From: Schizochytrium sp. TIO01
Taxonomy: Eukaryota > Sar > Bigyra > Thraustochytrida > Thraustochytriidae
DNA length: 64,000 nt
Direction: 5' to 3'
NCBI GenBank assembly: GCA_004764695.1
Contig: SMSO01000035.1
Span: 1,734,001 to 1,798,000 of the forward strand
Below are positions 11,996-22,900 of the stretch, piece by piece. The notes under the pieces are model-generated. The model saw only the letters and a program-made list of their open reading frames with translations, had not been told where the DNA came from and ran no database searches. Positions within the stretch are counted from its first letter, which is position 1. Each line of letters begins with the position of its first letter. The position numbers and the translations under genes are program-made.

Positions 11996-14485
11996 ATGGT
12001 TCGCAGGTCTTCTCGAGTTGCGTCAGCAACAGCAGTTGCAGGTGCTCCTGTGGCAACGAGGACCTCTGCACGTGTGAAGAAAATCAAAGAGGAGCAAACT
12101 TCGCCGGCGATCAAAGTGAAGCAAGAAGCCACTCCCTTGCCTTCTGCTGCGACCGTCACGAAGCGCAAGAGTACCCGAGCGAATGTGAACACTCCACAAA
12201 AGGGAGCGAAAAAAATCAAGGCTGAGACCTGCGGTCTCAAAGGTGTCGCTGGCCTCAATCTCAAGAACGGTGACGGGGTGAGTCCAGGTCTCGATGAAGG
12301 TTTTCTAGCCCAAGAACACGCTATGAACTTTGCTGAAGTTAAACGAGATGCTCGCCTTGTACGTATCGACCCAACGACGAACTCTGACAGTTACTACCTC
12401 ATTCAGGTGATTAAAAGCGGCCGCAAATTCATGTGCTGGCAACGTTGGGGCCGCACAGGAACCGCTGGGCAAGGTCGTCTTATGAGTGGTTCCCAGGCAA
12501 AGATGATCGCAGAGTTTGAGGACAAATTTGAGGAAAAAACAGGTGTAGCCTACCAGGATGCCCTGGATGGAGACACCAAGCCCATCCCTGGAAAGTACGA
12601 ATGGCTTTCATTGATGACTCGGGCACAAGCACTTGAGCAGCAAGGCGAATGGGAGTACTACGTTGATGATTTTGTTGATGGAAAGCCCACTGGCTGGTAT
12701 CCTTACGACGAGTGTGGAAGCAAATATGTCGAGGAGATTTACCGGGACCGCCACGTTGCACAAAATGTTAACATGTCTGTTCGCTTCGTCGAATCTGGCC
12801 ATTGGACATATCGAGTTGATCTTGGTGCCTCTGACGGCAACTTCACTCAAACCAATACATCCACAAACAAGACCCGTGTGATCCGTCGTATTGTCAATGG
12901 AACCCCGACAACCCAGCCTTCATCGCCAGCTACAGCGATTGCAAAACCTCAATCAGCAGCACTTAAGTCGATTGGACGAAACCTCTCTAATGCCTTGACA
13001 GGCGTTACAGTGGGAGCACAGCCTGTGCCCGCTGCCCTAAGTACAGAGATTCCTATTCAACCGAGCTGTGCTGGGTATGTAGGTTCTGGCACAAAGGTGC
13101 ACAAAGATTACGATGCAACTCTCAATCAAACCGATATCAAGAACAACAACAACAAGTTCTACTACATTCAACTTCTAGTAGATCTCACTGGGGACTACTT
13201 TGTATTCACAGCGTGGGGTCGTGTTGGTGAACCACCCAAGACTCAATTCCAAGGCCCTTTCGACGAGACCTCAGCAATTGCAGTCTTTGAAAAGAAGTTC
13301 AGCTCTAAGACGGGCAACCGCTGGGGTAATCGCAGCAACTTTGCAAAAATGTCTGGAAAGTATGATCTGATTCTGACAAAGGTTAGCACAAACACAAACA
13401 AGCCGGCGCCAAATGTAAAGGGGGAACCGGTCTGTTTCTCTCCCTCAAAGCTGGATGTAGACACACAAGAGTTTATTCGTTTCATCTTTGACAAGGATAT
13501 GTTCAAGGAGTCAATGGCAGAGCTGGATATCGATGTTGATAAAATGCCACTTGGAGCTTTGAGCGAAGCGCAAGTGCAACATGCTTACGATGTTCTTAAC
13601 CAACTTGAAGACGAAGTTAACGGACGTGCGCGTCAGAATGCTCTAACAGAGCTCTCCTCGCGGTACTACACTCTGATTCCTCATAACTTTGGCCGACGGC
13701 GCCCGCCTGTCATCAACTCTCAGGCTATGGTGCAAAAGGAGTATGATCTTGTCAACGTGATCGGCGACATCGAAAAAGCGCAGAGTATCATCAAGGAGTC
13801 TGATGAAAAACAAGCGATACAGACTGTGAACCCACTAGATGCAAAGTTCGACTCTCTCAAAATGGAGGATTGGGAAGTTGTAGCACCTAAGTCAGATCTC
13901 TTTCGTCGCTTGAACTCTTATGCTCTCGCAAGCAAGGGATATCGTAAGATGCGCTTGCAGAAGATCTTCAAAGTCGGGCGAGAAAATGAAGACAGCACTT
14001 TTAAACAATACGATGGGCTTGATCGCATGCTCCTGTGGCATGGTACAAATGTTGCTGTAGTAGCTGCAATTCTCAAGTCAGGTCTGCGCATTATGCCACA
14101 CTCAGGTGGAAGAGTAGGCGCAGGCATTTACCTCGCCACTGAGCACAGCAAATCCAGTGGTTACACCTCTGGGGCACGTTGGAAGGGTCACAACCTCGGA
14201 GTCATGTTCCTGGTGGAAGCGGCTGTGGGGAAATCAAAAATTATTCACCAGGACGACCCTCGTCTTAAAGCAGCGCCAAAAGGCTTTGATTCTGTACTGG
14301 CAAAGGGCTGTCAAAGTCCAATGGGAACAGGTGATGAGTTCATTGAAATTGACGGTCGAAAGGTCACCATTCCTGCTGGAGCAATTAATCCTACTGGTGT
14401 ACAGAGCAGCTTTACACAGGATGAGATGCTTATCTACAACGAGAAGCAGCATCGTTTGCGTTTTGTTCTTGTTTTTGAAATGTAA
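11996..14485 (+). CDS. Poly(ADP-ribose) polymerase, WGR-WWE-WGR-PRD-catalytic
   Basis: Nuclear ADP-ribosyltransferase, 829 aa from the ATG at 11996 (GAAG before ATGG); nothing upstream starts with ATG in this frame. Residues 1-75 are Lys-rich, like a nuclear/DNA-binding leader. A WGR domain spans about 108-203 (QRWGRTG at 149-155). A WWE-like domain spans about 216-300 (GEWEYYVDDF, then GWYPYDE, ending in a TRVIRRI stretch). A second WGR domain spans about 360-465 (AWGRVGE). The helical regulatory domain is about 485-617. The catalytic domain runs from about 623 to the end with the full H-Y-E triad: His682 in LLWHGT, Tyr712 in GAGIYLA, Glu810 in QDEML. The triad predicts poly- rather than mono-ADP-ribosylation (known for the family). 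There is no zinc finger or BRCT, so it is closest to PARP2/PARP3-type enzymes with a duplicated WGR and an inserted WWE. Likely role: DNA-break response. Confidence 0.93.
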   Translation: MVRRSSRVASATAVAGAPVATRTSARVKKIKEEQTSPAIKVKQEATPLPSAATVTKRKSTRANVNTPQKGAKKIKAETCGLKGVAGLNLKNGDGVSPGLDEGFLAQEHAMNFAEVKRDARLVRIDPTTNSDSYYLIQVIKSGRKFMCWQRWGRTGTAGQGRLMSGSQAKMIAEFEDKFEEKTGVAYQDALDGDTKPIPGKYEWLSLMTRAQALEQQGEWEYYVDDFVDGKPTGWYPYDECGSKYVEEIYRDRHVAQNVNMSVRFVESGHWTYRVDLGASDGNFTQTNTSTNKTRVIRRIVNGTPTTQPSSPATAIAKPQSAALKSIGRNLSNALTGVTVGAQPVPAALSTEIPIQPSCAGYVGSGTKVHKDYDATLNQTDIKNNNNKFYYIQLLVDLTGDYFVFTAWGRVGEPPKTQFQGPFDETSAIAVFEKKFSSKTGNRWGNRSNFAKMSGKYDLILTKVSTNTNKPAPNVKGEPVCFSPSKLDVDTQEFIRFIFDKDMFKESMAELDIDVDKMPLGALSEAQVQHAYDVLNQLEDEVNGRARQNALTELSSRYYTLIPHNFGRRRPPVINSQAMVQKEYDLVNVIGDIEKAQSIIKESDEKQAIQTVNPLDAKFDSLKMEDWEVVAPKSDLFRRLNSYALASKGYRKMRLQKIFKVGRENEDSTFKQYDGLDRMLLWHGTNVAVVAAILKSGLRIMPHSGGRVGAGIYLATEHSKSSGYTSGARWKGHNLGVMFLVEAAVGKSKIIHQDDPRLKAAPKGFDSVLAKGCQSPMGTGDEFIEIDGRKVTIPAGAINPTGVQSSFTQDEMLIYNEKQHRLRFVLVFEM

Positions 14486-14974
14486 AATTTGCACTCGCCA
14501 TTAATCTGCTCTCGCTGTACTTTCCATCTCTGCATCTGCTTCGTTAATTCATTTACATTTTTAGTACAAAACTAAAACTTCTATTATCGACCCCTTAAAT
14601 CGTTTCTCACTTTCTCTTATCACGGCTCATCTTGACTATTAAATTCATTATCGACAGAAAATCCATGTTTTAGCTGATCGAATGAATTCAATCTTTTTTA
14701 ATATTACACAGCACAAGAATTAAACTTTAGTAAAGCACTCAGAACATCCGAAGTACAAATAATAGTGGATACTTGGAAGGCAGGTCTGGAGGGATACTTT
14801 TAAGAAATTATCAAACAGGTCTATCGGTTAGGAGATGATATAAAGGTCGAGAGGACACATAAAGACGTTCCACGACGATTTCTAGATTCGTCGATCTTCT
14901 TGAGGCAGCTTGTAGAATGTGGGGAGCATCCCTTTTTAGTTTGTATTTAACTTTTTGTGGACTAAAAGGAAGAA
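14486..14974. other. Convergent intergenic space
   Basis: This 489 bp stretch lies between the 3' ends of the PARP (+) and EH-protein (-) genes. It is AT-rich and should hold both 3' UTRs and polyadenylation signals. No gene or repeat is seen. Confidence 0.7.
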
Positions 14975-17467
14975 TCAGTTCTTCTTGTCAAAATCGAAAG
15001 TCTCTTCAAAGCCAGCATCAGTGAAGGCCGTGTTCATATCCTTGGACGGAGCACTTGCAGTTGCTGTCGTTGACATAGTAGGCGCGTCGCCAGCTGTCGC
15101 GACATCTGAGGCAGGCTGGGTTGTTGATGCCTCCTCGAAGGGATCGGCATCGCCATCAAATGCTTCGTCAAATGCCGAAGAGTCTACATGCTCATCTTCC
15201 GTAGGCTTGGTAACCTCAATGCTGTTCCAATCAGACGCGTTAGAGTCCACCGTGGCAGGAGGTTGTTCGAGGCTGGAATTGGCAGATGGTGGTGCAGGCG
15301 GAGACGATAGCGAAGGTGCTTCGCGCGTCGGGGCACGGCGTTTGGGAGGTTCTCCATGTGGAGGAGGGGTCCGGCTACCATCAGAAGGCATAGGGCTAGC
15401 GCTACGAGGCTCAGGAGTCTCCACTCGGTTTGGCACAGGTGCATCGACCGGAGATCCTGCCTGCACGGCATCTCCAACCGACTCAGGAACTGGAGGTTCG
15501 TTCTCTTCGGCCTCGTGCGGGACAGGGCTTACAGTGAGATCAGGTGTTGCAATCTCATTTTGCTTCTCCACAGGAGTAGCAACTTCTACAGAATTAGTTT
15601 CGATTGTAGGAGCAGAACGAGTCGGCGCTTCGCGCGTAGGGGGAGAAACCGGCGTGTTTGCTGCTGCTACTGCTGCTGCTGCAGCAGCAGCTGATTCTGC
15701 AGCAGCAGACTTTGCAGCCTCGGCCTCAGCTTCGGCAGTCGCCACCCTTGCATTGGCTTCTGCCTCCGACTTAGCAGCTGCAGACTTAGCATCTTCAGCT
15801 TCCCGCTCTGCTTCTGCAGCTTTCGCTTTTGCCTCCTCTTCGGCCTTTGCAGCTTTTGCAGCAATTTCTTTGGCCTCCTTTTCAGCAGCACGTGCAGCCT
15901 TGGCTTCTGCTTCTGCTTCCGCTGCTTTGACCTCTGCGTTCGCAATCAAAGTCTTGATAGATTCTGATTCGTTCTGCAATTCCTCAAGTTGCTCCTTGAG
16001 AGAGTTCTTCTCATGTTCTACACACATCTTCTCTGCCAGGCGTTCAACGGTCTCCACAGAAATTTTGTGGATCTCCTCCTTCTGCTGTGCCACCTCCAAT
16101 CTCAGCTGCGCCACAGTTTCCCGAAGGAGGTCCATATCTGTGCTAGCCGCCTTCAGCTCTTCCTGGCGTCTGCCTGCGTCTTCGGTGGCGGTCTTGAGAT
16201 CTTCTACGAGACGGTCTCTTTCGGCACTGAGACGGGCTACCTCCTCTTCAATTCGCTGCTTTTCGAGCTCCTGCTGCCTCGCAGTTTCGCTCATAGCCAT
16301 AACTGCGGAGCCGAGAGCTTCGTTCGTTGCCGCAGCATTCGCCACATCCTCTTCGCTAGGACCGGCCGGCGAGGCAACGATAGGCTGTTCTGGAGTCATT
16401 TGGGGTTGGTGTTGCTGCTGGTTTTGTTGAACCCCGGAGTAAGATCCTGAAGGGTTTACATCTGCAGAAGAGTACGCTGATGAAAAGGAAGCATGAGGAT
16501 CCACAGGGGCTGCACGGGTCGGGAATCCTGAAGGGTGAGCAGCGTCAGAATTGCTTCCAGCATCCGACATGTGGGATTGCGATCCTTGGCGAGAAAGAGG
16601 GTCTTGTTGTTGTTGTTGCATGTGAAAGTTGTGGTTTGCATCAGGCTGAGATGCTGCTGTAGCAGCCGCAACAGCGTCCGCTGAGGTGAGAGGAGCGGAG
16701 CGAGGCTGGTTAGGCAAGAGTTCCTGAGGTACCTCAGAAGGCATGGCGAAATTCTTGCGTGTGATACAGAGCACCATGTGCATGGCAATGCAGAACTCGT
16801 CGAGTGAAAGCTTCAGATCCTTATCAAGGTCAGCCAGACGGAGAACCTCACGAAGCTGGTCCCATGGCATCTTTGACTTAAGAAAGAATTCCATAGCCTC
16901 CTTACCCTCAAGCTTGCCATCAACGAGCTTCTGCTTGTGAAAGAGGTCCTCGTATTGAGAGCGTTTTCCAGACGACATGGCCCAAGAATATCCTGTAACC
17001 GAGCCGCTGACGCTAGCAGTCTCAAAGGCGCTAGCTCCACTGACACTAGCAGGAGTTGAGGGCCGAGAAGCTCCGCTGTGAGATGGAGAACCTACGCCTC
17101 CGAAGGCGCCACTCGTAGGGCGGATGGTGAGGCTCGGAGGGCTTGGTGCCCCAGGAATCTCAAATTTAGGCAATGGCAAAGGACCTGATCGGTTGCGAGC
17201 AATGTTGTCAGCAGAGAGCTGAATGCCTGCCTGAATGAGACCGATGCAACGAAGCATTGTGTCGACCTGAACACGTTTGATTTCGCTGGCACCATCAGCA
17301 CCGAAATTCCAGATGGCACGGAGATCGGCGACACCAAGCTTGGAAGACTGCAGAAATGCCACGAGCTCCTTCGTTGCGAAGGTCTCAGATCCTGATGGGT
17401 TGGCAAGCTTCTCTAGCTCATCGTAGTACTGACGTTCCTCAGAAAGTACAGGTTCGTAGTGCACCAT
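14975..17467 (-). CDS. EH-domain endocytic adaptor, EPS15/Ede1-like
   Basis: Clathrin-mediated endocytosis scaffold, 830 aa, ATG at 17467. Two EH domains are visible, at about 12-105 and 164-255. The second keeps an EF-hand loop, DLDKDLKLSLDE at 213-224, that could bind calcium; the first loop is degenerate. EH domains bind NPF peptides in other adaptors (known for the family). A Pro/Ser/Gln-rich linker follows, then a long coiled coil from about 388 to 600 rich in Ala/Glu/Lys, as in EPS15 oligomerisation regions. The C-terminal part is low-complexity with repeated APTREAP/APTRSAP words. The acidic tail carries DPF (in DADPFEE) and Phe/Asp motifs that suit AP-2 appendage binding. The order EH-EH-coiled coil-DPF matches EPS15, with two rather than three EH domains. 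The gene is convergent with PARP and divergent from the DDT/WHIM gene. Confidence 0.9.
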   Translation of the reverse strand: MVHYEPVLSEERQYYDELEKLANPSGSETFATKELVAFLQSSKLGVADLRAIWNFGADGASEIKRVQVDTMLRCIGLIQAGIQLSADNIARNRSGPLPLPKFEIPGAPSPPSLTIRPTSGAFGGVGSPSHSGASRPSTPASVSGASAFETASVSGSVTGYSWAMSSGKRSQYEDLFHKQKLVDGKLEGKEAMEFFLKSKMPWDQLREVLRLADLDKDLKLSLDEFCIAMHMVLCITRKNFAMPSEVPQELLPNQPRSAPLTSADAVAAATAASQPDANHNFHMQQQQQDPLSRQGSQSHMSDAGSNSDAAHPSGFPTRAAPVDPHASFSSAYSSADVNPSGSYSGVQQNQQQHQPQMTPEQPIVASPAGPSEEDVANAAATNEALGSAVMAMSETARQQELEKQRIEEEVARLSAERDRLVEDLKTATEDAGRRQEELKAASTDMDLLRETVAQLRLEVAQQKEEIHKISVETVERLAEKMCVEHEKNSLKEQLEELQNESESIKTLIANAEVKAAEAEAEAKAARAAEKEAKEIAAKAAKAEEEAKAKAAEAEREAEDAKSAAAKSEAEANARVATAEAEAEAAKSAAAESAAAAAAAVAAANTPVSPPTREAPTRSAPTIETNSVEVATPVEKQNEIATPDLTVSPVPHEAEENEPPVPESVGDAVQAGSPVDAPVPNRVETPEPRSASPMPSDGSRTPPPHGEPPKRRAPTREAPSLSSPPAPPSANSSLEQPPATVDSNASDWNSIEVTKPTEDEHVDSSAFDEAFDGDADPFEEASTTQPASDVATAGDAPTMSTTATASAPSKDMNTAFTDAGFEETFDFDKKN

Positions 17468-18429
17468 GATTTTGATAGTGATGGTCTACTCTTGACTTTT
17501 GCTCGCACAGGCCAAAATTTACTCGTTACTTGTGCAGAATTGCAATAAATTGCTACAGGCAATTTCTACTAATGTCTTTGCTGCAATTGTAATCCGTGGC
17601 AGCACACAAGTCTTTAGACTTGGGTCTAGAGTCTTGGTGTCGTCAATGGGTGCTTAGATTGCGAGTCTCGAGGACAGCTTGGCCAGCAGCACCTCAAAAA
17701 AGACAGCGGCGGAGCAGAGCTCTGTAAAACGTAGTCGCAGCAAGAAAGCGTACTTGTTTCTGCTCTGAGAGTTACTGCAGCACCCCGCACAACAGCCTAG
17801 GTTGGTGATCAAGGTTTGCTTTGAGCATTGCTCGTTCAGAAACAAGTGCTGAAGATTGCTGACACTGATGATGATATTATTACCTTACTACCCCTAGGTA
17901 CCTACCTACCTACCTGCTATACCCTTAATTTAAGAAAGTAAATGAATAGAAATTCTTCTCTATAAAAATTTAGTCAGCGTGTTTACTCCATAATAAAATC
18001 CTAATACTGCCATGATTTTACGCACTGAAGATACATACGCGGGAGCTACTGTTATTGCTAGCAGTCGAAGCGATGCCTGTCATAGTAGTAGCTACCTAAC
18101 GCCTACACAGATCATCCACTTTTTGTTTTCGATGTGTTTATTTATTGTTGTGTAGTAAGTAAGGTACGTCAACGAAAGCAAACTCGAAGAGAGTCTGAGA
18201 AGACATGGATGAGATGTAGTTTCATGGATGCATCTCTGGTTGACATGCAATTGCAGCTGGTGAACAGAGGTAGTGCTGCATCGTAAATTAGGACGTCGAT
18301 TGACCTGTGCATTCAAGGCATTGTGAAAGAAGTAGATTATACGTGCAAATTGTAGAGGCTCACACCCCAAAAGCTTAGGCATCTTGATTTTGATTCTGAT
18401 GACTCTGCCTTCAGATGGTTGAGTAATGG

Positions 18430-18893
18430 ATGCTTCGCAGCAACTGCGAACATTTGAGCGAGCTAGCAGTGAAATCAGCTGCTGTTGATGAGGACTTCAA
18501 CGTCGATGAGGAATATCTTCAACATGCAATGTTCGGGGTTATCGAAGTACCTTTGGAGGAAGCCTGCTCCAAATTTATTGAAAAGGAGCACCCTCAACGG
18601 CCATCGCAAAGGAGCTTCCTGGGGTTTATCAGGCGACAATAATGTACACGAGCTGTCCTTTTTGCCATACGCTCGAAGAATCGTCGCTGTTCTTGCTGTT
18701 TCGGCACAGCTTTTAATTCTGATGTTCGGTGTACAAGCGAGAAGCTTAGAAAGTTGAAGAAGTCAGCTTTGATGGTCTCCACAGAACCTGATCACAACAA
18801 ATACTTACAACGAATCTGAGATTATTGATCTACCGTCACCAGCAGCATCTGCAGCTTTGCAAACCTATGCCACACTCTTTCGATTCTCGCCGT
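18430..18893 (+). pseudogene. Coding-like segment in shifted frames, possible small gene or pseudogene
   Basis: An ATG at 18430 opens 70 codons (to 18642) with amino-acid usage like a real protein, including EVPLEEACSKFIEKEHPQ. The next stretch reads best in another frame (to 18757), with a hydrophobic segment RRIVAVLAVSAQLLILMF that could span a membrane. The same frame, after two TGA codons, resumes a coding-like stretch to about 18890 (ESEIIDLPSPAASAAL). Either a small frame is broken by mutation or short introns are present; a CAG acceptor-like site is at about 18785. No family is recognised. Coding character was judged by eye only. Confidence 0.3.
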
Positions 18894-19175
18894 GATTCCC
18901 GACATAGTTCTTTCTCCCTGGACCAGCCTAAACTCGACTCGCGTTTAACTAGTTTGATCCCTTTTCTTTGATGGCGGTAGAACGAAATAAATCAATCTCA
19001 GTGATGAATGTAAATCTATCCATTTTCGCATGGATAAAGGGTAATATATAAATTACAGGATAACCCCCGCGGTTGGCAGCTCTTGTAGAAGAAGCAAGTT
19101 ATATTTTAAACTTTCTACATAATTCAAGATTTTATTCACTTGCATGGTGACAGTACAAGTAGATTATAGGGGGGG

Positions 19176-19183
19176 TATAAAAT
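19176..19183 (+). promoter_or_regulatory. Candidate TATA box for the DDT/WHIM gene
   Basis: TATAAAAT directly follows a run of seven G and is followed within 30 bp by a GC-rich stretch. It lies about 750 bp upstream of the coding start, so it would imply a long 5' UTR or a spliced leader exon. The match to a TATA consensus is good, but the assignment is inference. Confidence 0.3.
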
Positions 19184-19933
19184 AGAGTATATTGAGGCAA
19201 GGGAGCGGCGGAGGAGGCGCTTGGGCCCAGCAGACGGCGATCCTCGAGGGCGCCACGCCCGCCAGGTGACGCGAAGCAGTTCTTCGCTGGATCGAGATAG
19301 CGACTTCGGAGGAAGCTCGCGGTCTCTGGGGTGTCTAGAATCGGATTTTCGGCCTTGCCTGCGTTGAAGGGGCTTAAACTTCCTCACTCGCTGTGTTTCA
19401 TCGATTTGTTCGATCATTCCTTCGTCGTTAGCGCTTTTTAATTTTTTTCCGGAGCCAACTTTGAGGTTGGTACCTTGGGTTTCTGTTTTCTCCTACTAGT
19501 ACCGCTTTGTTGACTGTGTGTGTGCGGGCTTGCGCTTGCTTGCTAGTGTTCTTGCTTGCTGCTTTGCTGGTCTTTGCTTGACCAGCCTGTACCTCTATCT
19601 ATCGGTCTTCAGCACTTCAAGTATCGAGATCAACTGATCTTTGGTACGTTTAAATATAGACAAGAATAGGAAATAGAGATATTTTTCAATAAGATCCACT
19701 CCGGGGTTGAAAGGCGCTATCATTGGGATCAGAATCTTTAAACTCAAACTTTAGGTGAATATCAAGTAAATAGTCATCACAGAAAGTTGGGGTCATTTTC
19801 TGCAAAGTAGAGCAGGAAGCAACTAAGTGGCTTTTTGCTCAGATCGCATCCTTAACTAAATACTTCGTGCAAGGTTTGCAGCTTCAATCTTTGCGATCGT
19901 AGATCCATAACTAGTTACTAGCCGCGTGTGAAA

Positions 19934-22900
19934 ATGTCGACTGAAGCTGAGACCACTGCGAATGCAGTGAAGGACGAGGATGTCAAGATGGAAAATGGCG
20001 TTGGAGAGCTCAAGAACCTTGAGGAGGTTGTGGAGGTCTCATTCTTGCTGTGGCTTGTACTTTCAAGCACAACCTTCAAAATGAAGCAACTCTCGCCCAA
20101 GATGCTTGAAATGGGCTTGAACGCGCCCCATACGAGTGTGCTCATGTCCAGCACGCACACGATGCTGTTGCTTCCCTTAAAAGAGATTACACGGCTCGAG
20201 AAGGAAAGTCGAGGCAAGCACACCCGAATTATGGAGAAGCCCTACGAGTGGTGGACTCATGAGCTGCAACAAGTCGTGCGGCAATGGATCGTGGAGCGTC
20301 GTGACTTAGCTTACGACCTCGCTCGTATGGAGGATAGCGACGAGGACAGCGAGTACAACGAGGAGACTGTGCAGGCCCTCAAGGACTCTATTCGAGATCT
20401 CGATGAGCTTCTTACCCCTATCCTGGACCACCCTGTTCCAGTTCTTAAGGATCTTGAAGAAGACCTTAAAGAGCGCGGCGAATACCAGGACGATGATGAA
20501 GATGACGAAGACGAAAACGATAGCACAGGTACTTCAGGAGACCAACCCAAGACCGAAGCTGACGGCGATGGTGATGCCAACATGCAAGACAGCATTCAGA
20601 AGCAGGATGGAGACTCTTTTAGCAAGTCTAAACCTAGCAAGCCTTCCCGTGAGGAGCTTGAGGCTGACAAGGAGGACCGCGACAATATGAAAATCGACTC
20701 CATTATGCCTTTTAGCGGGCCCGACGGGTACCTATGTTTGGATCCTGTGAAGCGACTCTTTCTGTTGCGGTCTCTCTGTGTTTGGCGTGCCAACGGAAAC
20801 CCCGAACCCTCGGTACAGAATCGTCTTCGCGAGCACAAAAACGCAGACATGCGCATGAAGCCCATTGGAGAGGACAAGCATGCCCGCAGGTACTACTACT
20901 TCCCTCAGTTCTATCGCGATTGCCGCATTTACCGTGAAACACCGGGAGACGGTGGTAAGGAGAAAGAAGAGGCAGCGAGACTGCTTCGTGAGGAAAAGGA
21001 GCGCAAGAAGAAGGAGAAGGAAGAAGAGGCCAAAAGAAAAGCTGAGGCCAAGGCAGAAGCCAAAAGGGCCAAAGAGGAAGCAGAAAAGGCAGCTAAGGCT
21101 GAGAAAGAAGCCAAAGCAAAGGAAGCTAAAGCCAAAGCCGAGAAGAAGCAGAAGGAGTCAAGGAAATCCATTGCCACCCCGAGAAGATCAAGCTCGAGGC
21201 GTAGGTCGCAACCGGAGAGATTTGAAGATGAACTCGCACAAGAGCACCAGAAAAAACAGGAAAAGCAAGCCAGAAGACAGTCGCTGAGATCGAGAGGAGG
21301 TCGTAAATCTCTCGCAGACAGTGACGAAGAAGATGAAGATGAGAACGAAGAGGACAGCGAGGATGAGAATGGGGAAGATCAAAGTGAAAAGGATAGCGAC
21401 GCAGAAGATAGCGACGCAAGCCCGCCCGCAAAGAGAGGTCGAGGACGCCCGAAGAAACGCGCGGCGTCAAGATCTGCGAAAAAGCGTGGAAGACCTGCTA
21501 AGAGAGGAAGACCTGCCAAGAGGGGTCGTAAGGCCAATAAGGATAGTGAAGACGACACTGACGAAGAGAACGTCGAGAAGGACAGCTCTGATGAAGAGAT
21601 TGAAGAAGAGGACGAGGAGGAAGAAGAAGTTAGGGGCAGAGGAAGAGGCCGTGGCAGGGGCAGGGCGAAGAGTAAGAGCCAGACGAGAACCAAAAGCAAA
21701 AGCCAAAAGAACGCCAAGCGAGCAGTGAAACGTGACGAGAAACGGCGACTCGTGTACATAGGCCCCGAGCCAAAGGCCGAGAAGTGGGAGCTGGTCGCAG
21801 AGGGCGCAGAAGAGCTTAGGGCGCTGATGGAGGAGCTCGAGAGTGAAAAATCAAAGCATAACAAGGAGCTCTTGGAGGAACTCGAAAAGGCGCTCACGGT
21901 CATGGAGGAAGAGGCGGAAAACATCCGCAAAGAACAAGCCAAAATCGAGAGAGAACAAGTTCTACAAGCAATGCCACGCAAACGGTCCTCGCGAATCCAA
22001 ATGGCAGAAGAACGACGCAAAGAAGAAGAGGCCAAACGTCTTGAAGAAGAGGAGCTTCGACGCCAAGAAGAGGAGATCCAGGAGGCCCGTCGACGAAGGC
22101 AAGAAGAGATTCGGAAACAAGAAGAACGCCAGCAACGCATGCGTGAACGGGAACTGGCCAAAGCTGAAGAGCAGCGTCGTAGGATTGAGGAGCGAGAGCG
22201 CCGCGCCGAAGAACAGCGCAAGAGAGCAGAGCGCTTGTCTGCAGATAATCGCGGTGCCCCAGACAGTGAGGTGGAAGGCAACAACGCTGAGCAGGCAACA
22301 ACCCAGATGTCTACGCCGTCCAATGCGGCTGCATCGGCGCTCAATGGCGGTGGCTCACCTGCTGCTCCTACGATTGGACAGCAGCAGCAGCAGCCATCAT
22401 CATTTGCACAAAATGGCAAAATGCCAGTGTCTAGTTTTGCAAGCTTGCAGTCCCCAGTGATGAGGGCTACTCCGCAGATCAATGGCACACCTGCTCCTGC
22501 ACAACAGACTGTGACTCCTGCATCTGGAGTGCAACCTCCACAAAACCCCGCATTGGTTGTTGTTACTACAGGAACTACCCCCGCGGTTGCTGCTGCTCCT
22601 GCTGTTGCTCCTGCTTCTGCTCCTGCTGCTGCTCCTGCTGCTCCTGCTGCTACTGCTGTTCCTGTTGCTCCTGCTGCTCCTGCTGCTGCTGCTGCTGCTC
22701 CTGTTGCTCCTGCTGCTGCTGCTGCTGCTCCTCCTGCTGCTGCTGCTGCTGCTCCTCCTGCTGCTGCTGCTGCTGCTCCTCCTGCTGCTGCTGCTGCTGC
22801 TCCTCCTGCTGCTGCTGCTGCTGCTCCTCCTGCTGCTGCTGTCCCTGCTCCACAGGCTACGCCTGTGGCAGCTGCTCCAGTACCTACTCCAGTATCAGCT

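Larger units (their letters stand above)
17468..19933. other. Divergent intergenic region
   Basis: About 2.5 kb separates the divergent starts of the EH-protein (-) and DDT/WHIM (+) genes. It contains a TACC run with a CCTAGGTACC palindromic core at 17893-17916, a coding-like broken segment at 18430-18893 and a TATA-like element at 19176. A short GC-rich island lies at about 19200-19330 in otherwise AT-rich DNA. No intact known gene is seen. Confidence 0.6.

Noticed and set aside
14955-16430. 491-codon plus-strand open frame rich in Ala/Ser
   Set aside because: It is antisense to the coiled-coil region of the EH protein. Its Ala/Ser composition is the mirror of Ala/Glu codons, and it has no domain.
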